In this document: piece by piece, positions 11,669 to 23,600 of the stretch
Layout: each line of letters opens with the position of its first letter
How positions within the stretch are numbered: the first letter of the stretch is position 1
Position numbers and translations under genes: made by a program
The notes under the pieces: generated by a model
Seen by the model: the letters and a program-made list of their open reading frames with translations, nothing else
Told to the model about the DNA's origin: nothing
Databases searched by the model: none
NCBI GenBank assembly: GCA_933207985.1
Contig: OW240916.1
Location: 129,793,604-129,857,603, forward strand
Direction of reading: 5' to 3'
DNA: 64,000 nt
Origin: Pelobates cultripes
Lineage: Eukaryota; Chordata; Amphibia; Anura; Pelobatidae

Positions 11669-14600
11669 CTATTTATATAGAAAGACATAAAATAAATGAC
11701 AAATTAAAGCAAACTGATCAAATTATTTGCTTTGCACAAAGGCAACATTGACCAATTATGCACCAATTAAAAATATGCAAAAAACACCACAAAAAATAAT
11801 AATGAGTACAAATTATAGTACATTTACATTGCTAGTGAATAGGATAAATTGGGAAGAAAGGTTGTGTAAACCAGTGTTTCTCTTTAATGAGGTGTATATG
11901 GGCCACATACTACTTGACAGTTGGTATTATTTAAACCGCTGTAGGTCCTAGTGAATATAACCTTCTGGACCAATATTCCTTTTTTTTCAGGGGGGGGGGA
12001 GGGGAGGGGTGCAGGGTATGTAAATAAGTTAAAGTGTGACTGCCATTTATTATTTTCCTTTTTTACAATGTTCGATAAAAGGGTCAGCATTGACGCATCA
12101 AAACCACAACTTTAAGCTGTAGCAGTTTTGTTGCCAAGAATGCCATTGCGATCAAAGCATACTTCTCATTGTACACAAAAGTTACGTTCATTTTTAAAGA
12201 GCATCGCATTCCATCTATAACTTGTACTAGAAATGCTAGCAAACAGCTGGATTTTAATCTAAAACTCTTTAAACTGCTAGTTTCTCCACCACCTGTCAAT
12301 CAAATGAATGAAACGATCATAAGGTTAACTTTATACAAGATTATCAGATCAGGAAAAGAGCATGCAAATGGTCTAGGTCAGTCTAGAAAGGGGTAAATTA
12401 ATGGTCTATTTGTCTAGTTTTCTTTTCTTTTTCTTTTTTTTTTTTAGAGAAGAGGCTACTTAATTAACAAATGAATGTGTAATATGCAATCCCTGTTGGA
12501 AGAGTGGATATTGGTTATGAAGAAACCTTTGTAGGTGGCCATACAAATTAAATTAATGAGTATGTTTATGTCTGCTTTACAAAATTGGACTGTTGGAAAG
12601 AAGTTAATCTATGTGTTGTGTTCACCAGACAGTGGGGCTTTAGCTTTGGGTATATATGACCTACAGCTCACTTTTGGCAGGAAACTGATTGTTTTTTTTT
12701 TTGTTTTGTTCTTTATATACTTTCAATGAACTCTATGCTGACAAACTGCTGTCAATGAGATTTGTAATAGAGTAAAAAGACAAAAGGATGTAAAGAAAAA
12801 AAAGGTGGCAACATTAAAAGTGCCAAACCAACAAGGATTATTTGCAAAGTGTCATGAGTAGAGAGCCAAGGACCAATGGCTAGGTAGGTCCAGGAATTCA
12901 TGGGGCTAGATTTCACCCTTTAAAGAGAAAAATAGTGGTCTATATCATTATAACAATCTGGTCTTTAAGGATCCTGTCCCTAAATGGAATGAATAATTTA
13001 ATCAACAGAAAAGATGTAAATGCTTAAAGATCATGGTCCACTAAATTGTGTGAGAGCAAAATATATTATTTTGTCCTTAAAAGGTTAAAGAGCAATTCTG
13101 TGCCAAGTTCTAAAAGTGGAACAATCAGCAGATGCATTCCATTTCCTTCACTTTTGGTACTATGAACTAGAATTGCCTTTAAAAAAAATAACCAGCATAC
13201 ACTATGCATAAATCTCCTGATGAATTCTGATTAAAGGATGAAACGCGTTTCGCATTACCTTATTTTCTGTCTTACATGTTGCGGAGGATTGCCTAATTGC
13301 TTACCGGAGTTGTGCCTTTTGAAGCCCTGGTGGGTCCTATGGGAACCTTACCTGACATTAAATAGCGGACAGTGTAGTGGGACTGTTGCGCTTATGTTAA
13401 TTGTGTATTTTTTTTTAAACATTTTGTATATGCCCTCTGATATGCAGTTTTCTTTGTGAGTGGGTTCATCTTATAGGTTTTATTTGCATTACTGTAATAA
13501 ATGTATTTTGGCATGATCTATTGCTTTTCTTTTACATGTCCTGACCTCATACTGATATTGAGCCCATTTCAGGTATATGTGGTATGTGATTTCATTATAT
13601 GCTTATTTCACATTTTATATATGGCTATTTTTCCCTGATACATGATGCCCTCTAGTGTATTCTATTTGTCTTTTGGAGGATGTTATTGGGAGCGGTCCTT
13701 GGAGTGGCTGCATTTATCAGTGTCAATATACTTTTGTAGAGCCAGACAAAAACAAGCAAATATTAGCATCCAATATATACCACTTACTCTGCACACATTG
13801 TGGAGGCAGGCTGTTGTGACTGGTTGGTAAACTAGCTCCTGGCAGCATACACACATGAAGGTTTGCTCCACTTTCTTCAGAAATTTCTAGGGTACAACAT
13901 AAAAATAAAGAGGTCACTTTATCGCAAAGCTAGCACACCAATGAATACATCCTTAATCAGCATATAACACAGGAGCAACCTTTTCTTGCACACGCACAAA
14001 ATGCGTGTGATAGAGAGATTGGAATGATAGAGAGATTGAGATCTGGCTGACAACTACTGGTTATTGTTACTATTGTCTATCTTGAAATAGTTTATTTCAG
14101 TACTGGTCTTTTCAGTGGAAGAACATTTCTGGAAAGGAAGACTTGTGCTTTAACTTGAGATTCATGGTTAGAATTTGCAAATGTAACCTGAAATAGAGTG
14201 GATCTGGATATGAAACAGGGATTGTTCCTCAAAACAAAATATATATTAAGAATAATATTTAATCGATAATATATGTCACCTGTGAATTGTGGTTGTGCCA
14301 CTGTGTTATGGAGAATGACCACTAGAGGGATCATATACAGACTAGGGAAAGCTTATAAATCATTTTGCTATTTGAGATTATTCAAAAAAGGTACCATTGG
14401 CTTCTTAAGTATAGCATTTAGAAGAATTATTCTGATTGGAAATTTGCAAAAACTGAATTACTATAAATTAAGAGAGATCTAAAACTATAGTGAGTTTGCG
14501 GATAGGTCCAAAACATGAGTGTACTGTAAGCATGTCAAACAAGCGGCCCACAATGAACATATTTGCCGCCCATCTGCCCTGGCTACGCTTTCTGCTGTGC

Positions 14601-17600
14601 CAGAGACCAGCCGCAAAACAGGAAAGATATTTCCTGTCTGATTCTTGTCTTCCCTCCCAAGGCGACAAGAGGGCAGAGTAGCTGTCTGTCTGGGGTGGGA
14701 GGGGGCCGGTGTATGAATTTATGGGGGGAGGGGGCAGTGTATTAATTGGGAGTGGGAGGGGGCCGGTGTATTAATTTGAGGGAGGGAAGGGGCAGTGTAT
14801 TAAATTGAGGGAGGGAGTTGTTGGTGGGGAAGGGCATTGTATTAATTTAAGGAGGGAGAGGGGCAGTGTATTAGAGTGGTGATAGTGGGGCAGTGTATTC
14901 AAGTAGTGAGAGGGGGCAGTGCATTAAATTAAGAGTGGTGGGAGTGGGGACATTTGATTCAGTTAGAGTGGAGGGAAGGGGGGGCAGTGTATTAGATTGG
15001 ATTCGGAGAACTGTACTCAATTTGTGGGCAGTGCACTAGATTGGGTCTGTATGGAGGCGCTGAATGCTCCCCAAGGGAGATGCTAAATGGCCGCGCAGCT
15101 TTTTGCCCCACATGCACAATACACTCTCAATGCTTTCCTATAAGAAAGCATTGGATTGGCTGAGAACATCAAGTTTGATGATCTCAGCCAAAGTGAAGAA
15201 TACACTCATAGGACTTCAAAATTCATGTCATTAGTTTTTTACAGCTGTGTAACAGCGTACATTCAACGATTTAGTCCCATTACCAAACTTTTGTTATGTA
15301 TTCATCCGCATATAAAAATGTGATTAATGACATTTACTGTCCTGACAGTAAAAGTTGTGCCGAGCAACATTACTGTCCTGACAGGAAAAGTTGTGCCGAG
15401 CAGCAATCAATCCACAGGAGGGTTTGTGCTGAGCAGAAATTATGCAAACGGGAACCTGGTAACTGCCTTTGGGGGTCAAAGGCTGATTACAGCCCATCAG
15501 ATCCAGAGGAGGGGTATTTAGGCCCAGTTCTCATCCTGCTCAGTGCCCTGTCATGGTTTCCCTTGTGGTTGTCCAAGAGCGCGTTATTGATTCTGGTTAT
15601 TCTGGTATTTTGACTTTGGCATTGATTTTGACTTCCCTGTTTTCTGGCATCCCTGACCCCTGGCTTTTCCTTATCGTTGTGTCTCTTTCTGTATCCCTTG
15701 ACCTTGGCTATTCCGGACTATTCTTTGGTACGTTCGTCCGGCCATTCTAAGGTCTGGTATACGTTACCTATTAGTCCTTTGTGTTACACAATTCTACGTG
15801 CTGGATCATACAGTAATCCTGACAACTTTTCTTAATACGTCAAGGTAGTTGGACTGAAACATTGGTTATATACAAATACACGCCTCCTTAAAATAAATTG
15901 GCTTTTTTGTTTACTTAGAAGCCCTAGGAGTGTGAGGAATTCTAGTGTCAGTTAAGCAACTTTTTTATACTGTACTTTGCTAAATAAACCTACGTTTCTA
16001 TGAAAACTGCTGTTTTTGTTTTGCGGCCCACATTAACTTAAACAATGTTTATTTGGCCCGTGTTAGCCTTTGAGTTTGACATGCTTGGTGTAGTGCAGGG
16101 ATAGGCAACCTTCGGCAGTCCAGATGTTGTGGACTAGATCCCCCATAATGCTGGCAAAGCATCATGTGGGGTGTAGTCCAAAATATCTGGAGTGCCGAAG
16201 GCTGCCTATGCCTGGTGTAGTGTCTAGTCCATAGAGCAAGAATAATAAAAACGTAACAGTCAACATGACTCTTTTTACTTTTCCCCACATACTTTCTTTT
16301 TATAGATAAATTATGGTTATATTATTGATATCCAATTCAAAGAATATTAAATTAATAAAAAAAACACTCTTAGCGCCACAGCCTATTCTGGCGGTGCAAT
16401 CTCTTTAATCAAATTTGTGAATGGTTCACAGCTCACCCTTCATTGAATTTTATTTCCTCATTATCTTTTCAAACAAGTACATCAATAACTGGTTGTGAGC
16501 ACCGGGGCTTAATAATCATTCCATTGGTGAGAGCTTGACAATTATATACTCCAGTCCAAGGGTTCCCATAAACAAAACAGACTCTGGCCTATACCATGTT
16601 GTGGAATGCCAAATTTCCCTTGTATAGGAAATTTCTAACAAATACTGCCTCAGGCTTGGCACCTAACTGTCCCCAACTTGTATTGCCTTGTCATCTCCCA
16701 CTATTCTCCTAAACATATGTGGGTTCAAAGGAGATTGTTGCCATGACTTTGACCATGTCTAGCAAGTGATCTCGAAGGCTTTTTACTCACTTAATACCAA
16801 GGGCATCTGCTTGCAACCTGTATCATCATCTTGCATATTTCTATTTTTAACCCTTGCGACACTGCATGTAGTGTGAGTGAACAGAAGGGATCATACTTCC
16901 ATATGAAAAATGTAAAGGGACACTATAGGCACCAATACAACTTTAGCCTAATGGACCAGTTTTAGTCTATAGATCATGCCCCTGCAGTCATACTGCTCAA
17001 TTCTATGCCCTTTAGGAGTTAAATCATGTTGATACAGACCTAGTCACACCTTCCCTGCATATGACCTACACAGTCTCCCTACACATTTCCTGTAAAGAGA
17101 GAGAATGCTTAAACATCCTTTATTGCATTGATTGTTTAATTTAGAATTTATTTTCTCCAGCTCTGTTAATAGCCTGATTTGAATTGCAAGAGCCTCCTGT
17201 GTGTAATTAAAGTTCAGGTTATGGAGGCTTAGGCTGCCCAGAAGTTTTGCAATGCTATCAGGCTAGTAGACTTTTTCATAGAATGCTCATACAAAACAAG
17301 GCGGCAATTCAAGAAATATGGTATAAAATGGAAAAAGCTACAACTGGGGTTGGAAATCTATCCTCATTATTTTGGGTTGTAGAGGTAAATAAAACATCTA
17401 TCAGAGAGGCACGAACTAAATCCCAGATACTCAAAGAGTTAACAAGATGGTGGGATAAATTTACAAACATAAAGGATGCGCTCCCATTCTCAAGTATTTC
17501 AGATATGTTCGAAAATATAAAAACAGACATAAGGATGTCAGAGGGGATAAGGGAATTTAAAAATAGAATAGTGGAACATAATCTTAAGCCCTTCAATCAA

Positions 17601-20600
17601 ATTATGAAGGAATTTAACACCCCCTTGTTCAATTATCTGTGAATCAAGAGCTTCTTAGCTAGAATACCGCTATAAAAACAAGGGGGAGAATACCATAAAT
17701 CTTATACGCCTATTTGAACTAATGAATTATAAAAATCTACTGGCAAAATATGCTAAAATTGTATACAGATGGAGACATGATAAACCGATAGCACTGATCA
17801 ATAAATGGGGAAAAAGAACTACAAGTACATATAGAAGAAGAAGAAGAATGGATAAATTCTTTAAATAAACTAACTAAAAACATACACTGCTTAAACCTTA
17901 CAGAAACCCAATTTAAACTATCAAATAGATGGTACTTAACTCCAAAACGCTTAAAGAAAATCTTCCCAGAGTTATCAGACATATGCTGGAAATGAAATAT
18001 TTGTGAAGGCAATATGATCCATATCTGGTGGCAGAGCACACTCATAAAGAAGTTTTGGAAAGAAGTAATTACGATAATTTATCAAATAACGGAAATAAAA
18101 TTACCTCTCAAGCCTGAAGTGGTTCTACTAAATGTGCGCTGGCCAGATATGACAAAAAGAACGTCAATGTTAATACTACACAGAATTACGGCAGCTAAAT
18201 TACTTTTAGCACGAAATTGGAAATCAGGGATAATTCCATGCACCAATGAACTAATAAAACAAGTTATATGACAAGCAAGAATGAAAAGGCGTATTCTGAT
18301 GAATTTAGGAAACAGATACAAGCAAATAGACTGGGATACATGGATATATAAAATGGATAATATACTAGGCTTTCTTTGCTCTACGTAGTGACCTTTCATT
18401 TCTGTTTTTATTTTCTTTTGTAGGGAAGTATTAAACCAGATGAAGAAAAAAAAAAAAGAATATAATCCCAAACCGGGCAGATAAACAGAAAAACAAAACA
18501 TCGAAACTATATAGGATATAAGAGGCTATCATTTTCTCCAAGATCAGATGAGTAAAGTACACAGACAAAAACCTATACTAAGAATTAATATGGAGACGGG
18601 GGAGAGCCGGGTGGGAGGAATTGGTAAGATCAATAGATTTGCAAGATATATTGATGATAACATTGTACCAAGGCCTGAACTACATAAGCATTATTAAACG
18701 TATGCAGAGTAGGTACACGTATGAAATAAAGATTTAAAAAAAAAAAAAAGTTCAAGTTACAGAGCAGGAGTTTAAAACTTCTGCATTAAGAGCTGAAACC
18801 ATTTTCTTTCATGCAGGCTGTGTGAGTCACAACCAGGGGAGGTGTGGCTAAGGCTGCAAGGACAGAAACAAAAGTGATTTATCTCCTAAAAGCTTCATTA
18901 GCTGAAATTATTTTGGCGCCTCTTGTATCCTTTTAAATCACTCCAAATCTATTTACTTTTCAGCTATTTGAATTAGGACAGTATACAGATGGAAAACAAA
19001 GGCCCATATTCTGCCTCTTGAGACTAATAATTTATGGCAAGAAGTAGAATATATCTGAATTATTTCTATGATGTGGATGAGGACTGTCAATAGGTTAGTC
19101 TGCAACACACCGGTCCTTCCTTGATGGAAACGAGTACTTCATCCCACAGCTTCTGATTAAGAGAGTCTTCAGCAATTAGCCATTTCTGCTGCTGAGTAAG
19201 CTCAAATGATTCCCCTCGCTCTTCTTCTGACAGTTTCAAAGATTTGGGTGATGTTATCACACAATCATCGTCGTCGTCGTCGTCCTCATCATCATCGTCC
19301 TCATCATCTGAAATACATTTCCAAAACACACACTTAATCTTTCAAATATACACAATACATTCAGCTGAATAGATAACATAGAAAATGTATGCGAATGCAT
19401 GAGACTAATGTGTAAATGTAAAAATAATTTACAATGTATATCTCAATGTTCCCATGCATTGCATTATGGGAAACAAAAATGACCCCGTAAAAAAAACACC
19501 ATAGAAAATAACACTATAAAAATAGTAATCTTTAACGTCATAATTCTTTAAAAGAATTTGATCTTTTTTTTCTATGTATCCTGGGAATGTAAAGATAAAA
19601 TGTATTATTATTGTATACATTAAAGTGTTGTTCCCATGCACGAGTTAAGAAGGTATAACCTAACTAATCAGGTGGGATGAAAAGTTCAGCTTCTTAGTCA
19701 ATTCATTAATTCAAAAGCAGTTTAAGAATATGATATAATAAAACAGTCAGGAAGAGGAATAAACTATCTTGAACAATAATGGGAAAAAAAGAGAACCACC
19801 ATGAAAAATAACAGTCTCCAATTTATACAAGGCTTCATAGAAAATATGAATTTACAGGACACCATTCCATTAGGTATTCTTTATGAAAAACCAAACACAA
19901 ACGCACGCACGCACAAACAGACATTATGGATCGTAAAATAGCAAGAAACAAACCAAAAAACTATTTATTATGTGCTGTTAGTTAATGTAAAGTTAACAAA
20001 AATGACCTAAAACACTAATTGCAATATTTTAATATCTACAAAAGCAAATACCATTTTCAATTGGCCTTTTCTGGCTCCCGTTGCTTTGGCTGTTGAAGAC
20101 ATTTGGGCTACTGTTGGCAGTCTGGCTGCTGGTTTGCTCTGTCTTGATCTGCTTACTCTGGCTTGAAGAACCACTACGGAGGTTGGGATTTACTGGAGGA
20201 GCTCGGGTACTAGACTCTGATTTCACCGGCTGCTTCTTGACCTTATCTTTCTTCTCTTTGTTTGCCATTGCTTCTAAATAACCTTCTGGGAACTACATCA
20301 TAAAGTAAATAAAACACATAGTACACAGAGTCCACAATTATTATTTACATAAATTGGGACATGATCAACAAGCAACAAACATTGTCATGAAATGTTTTTT
20401 TTTTTTTTTTTAAATAGACCGACAAATCTTGCCTCAATTTACAACAAAACATTATAAAACGGTCTGTATTTGGAATAGTTTCATAAAGAAATGTTTTGTT
20501 ATGTGTAGAAAGATGTCAGAGGGCGGCGAACATGGCTTCTGTGCTCACCTGCAATGTCAACCCAAGTTTCTTTGATCTTTCCATGCCTTCAGCTGTCCAT

Positions 20601-23600
20601 GGAGCAGGCTCTACATCATCACGTCGCAAGAGATAACGCCAGACTAAAAAACCGCATTTGCCTATCTCTGGCCAGTATTTCACAACCTGAATTGTAAGAG
20701 ATCAATGCAGCACATATTGTGTTTTCTTATGTATATAAAAGTTTTCATTGTCCTTGTTCTACCACAAATAAATGTAAACTTAAAAAAACAAACATTTAAA
20801 TAGAACATAAACAAGAGGGGATAAAACAAAAAGTGCCATTTACTTGCTTAAGTGTCCCGAATTATGTTTACAGCTAGAGTTTCTGGGCTGGAAAAGGTAA
20901 ATTAGTCTTGTTAATAATTAAGTCACAGTACTATTAAGTCACAGTACACGTTCCAGTAATGATTTGACAGTTCAGCACTGTAGTGCTTACTTGCAATGTA
21001 GTTTGTATCTAAAAATAACACCCGATCTACCAGTTTCTTGTGGAAAATGTATTATCAGTGACCACACTCTTTGAACTAACAAGTATTTCTCATATACTTT
21101 TACAGATATGGAACATGTCAAAGTTGTGCATAAAAAGCACATTTTATAAATGGAAATTAAAAGCATATATCTACTACTATCAGGACTAGTGTTAAGAAAA
21201 TGCAACACATGCAATGAGGAAAATCTTCTTGCTACATTAGCACAATTAACATTAGCATAATGTGTGTGTATATATATAATATATATAAAATAAAAAAATA
21301 TAGAACAAAATTAAAAAAAAACATTCAAACATCTATTCCCCTGCTTTTGAAGACCTTATAAATGCCATCATATCGGTTTCCATCTTCAGGAGCATATTTA
21401 CTAATTCTGCGCCCCTTTGAGCTACGGACTACACGGACAGGTTTTCCAGCTCTCCAGTTCTTAGATTCTGCTCCATCTTTATCATTCAGAGCCGCATCGC
21501 AGTTTAGGGCCAGGGCCCTGAAAGGAAATACAAACATGTGAACATGTCAAGTTCTGTGCTTTTTTGGAGTCCCGTATCATACCAGAGCCAATGAGTGGTT
21601 TGTGTTCCTGTGCCTCCATTTACTACCTGGTTGACCAAACATGTTGCTTCGAAATGAGCTTTGGAAGTTTACACTGCTAATGTACTAACAAACCATGAAT
21701 GCTACTTATTCCCCACATCCCCCACACAGAGTGTTATTCCTTAATATTCCATCAATGTAGAGAGAATAATTAAGTTTAGTAGGTATATCTAAAATAAGGT
21801 GAAGCAGGATATTCAGCATTATTATAGATAGCATGATTGTTGATCCAAAGAGAAATGTCCACTATCCAGTTAAGGATTAATTATTGCCTTTTTGTGGCAC
21901 AGTTGGAAATAGATTCAAGTTTTTGTTTGCTTCTCTTGGATCAAGTATAAACAAGGTTTACCCTACTTATAAAACTATTTAAATCCACAGATAGACACTG
22001 ATGTGTGGAAGGCTGAACTTAATGGAGATTTATTTTTTGTTGTTTAATTCTATTTACTACGCAACAGTGTAAAGGTCCATATCAAAGCAACAAGTTACGG
22101 TGTAGAATCAAGGTGAATTACAACCAAATTTTCCCACAAAATAAATGCACACCCAAATAAACAAAAAAACATGGATGAGGTGCATCAGCCACAGTAAGAA
22201 ATCTATACTCTATTTTGAGAGTAGACTGTCACAACATGAGTTAAACTGTGAGTGGCACGTAATGCATTCGTGCTCTACGACGATCATTCTAGGACATAAC
22301 CGCTCAAAAGATTTTAGTATTAAGATATGTTGTAACTTATACCTTTTCCACATCCAGCAAATACAGGCTACAGAAGTGACTGTTTTTAATTATAGAGGTT
22401 TGATATCAGAGTCCACAAGACTATTGTTTTAAGTACATACTTTTTATGGAAAGTAGTTTCTAAAAGATTTTTAGCCTATGCCCTTTAGAAAACAGGTCTA
22501 CTTTCAATGACAAGTAGAGACATTGTATACAAGGAAAGGTTTATCAGTGTCCTGTTCTAAAAAGCAGCAAAAAAAGGGCAAGAGTCAGAAATGGTCTGGA
22601 AGGTTCCTGGTTGTTCCACTGGTTTACATGCCGATTCCCCCATTTTACAGCATTTTTTTTTTTTTTTTTATAAACCTTCCCTGTTGAGTAACAAAGCCAA
22701 AAAATTTAAGGAAAATGTAAGAAAAGTAAAACTAGCTGAACCTGTTAATTATAGCTAATAAAATTAAACCATAATCTATCAGTGGGCAATGGAACGCTCT
22801 GCTTGGTAACATCATAACATAGAGTTAAAAAGAGTGTCAGGGTTCTAGAACAAAATGGTGTAGGAATTAAACATAGCTGTTATTTAAACTGACAGATCAT
22901 GTTTTAAAATCCCTTATACTGCATGGTGAAAGATGTCTTGTGTGTATTATTCTTCGTACTGCATAGTCTGATTGACACTTTGCAGTAGAGCAGGTGCCCA
23001 GTTTCAGGGCAGTGCTAGAACACATACATGCCTTGGTATGCCAGAGATTAGTGGGTTAAGTTCCTGGGCATTTTAATTCAATCCTCACCTATTAGTGAAA
23101 TCTAAGGAGATTTGCTGAATAGACAAATATATGCTTCTGCCTCCAGCTTCTCTCCCATTTTATAACAATCGGGAGAAAGATTGCATTAATGACAGCAGCC
23201 ACAAAATACAAGCTATTATGCAGGAGTGCAACATATACCTCAGTGTAGACATATCTATCTCAGTGCTACCCTGTGATTAAAAGAACACTAGCCCTAGGAA
23301 AACATGTATTAATAAATTATTCACTGTCATATATATTTAATTAAGGAAAATAATGCCATCTCAACTTCTGGTGCTATGGTTTATGATGATGTCATACACA
23401 AAGCCACAAACACAAGTATGCAGTTATCAGTTAAAAGGCACGTCTGCCATTGTAAATGATGAAATACCTACTGTGAGAGGGAAAGGAAAACCCACAAAAC
23501 AAACAAACAAAAAAAATAGAGAGGAAAAAAAAGAAGGCCAAGCCAATATAAAAACCCAAGTGATCAACACATTTTGTGGGACAAACCATAATTCTCCCTT

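Larger units (their letters stand above)
14527..16087. mobile_element. Non-autonomous hAT element with nested minisatellite and solo LTR
   Basis: Left end TAAGCATGTCAAAC and right end GTTTGACATGCTTG are inverted repeats, and match the termini of the smaller element at 34918-35487. The flanks GTGTACTG (14519-14526) and GTGTAGTG (16088-16095) form an 8-bp target duplication with one mismatch, as expected for hAT. Internal GCGGCCCACA near both ends is also inverted. It contains a minisatellite and a 533-bp solo LTR, and has no transposase. Confidence 0.75.

Noticed and set aside
15296..15613. 105-codon plus-strand frame
   Set aside because: Lies inside a solo LTR and reflects its internal tandem units.
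20029..20268. Methionine-initiated minus-strand ORF as a separate small gene
   Set aside because: It is the body of a UHRF2 exon; the methionine is internal (YLEAMANK) and the frame is entered through an AG acceptor at 20294-20293.
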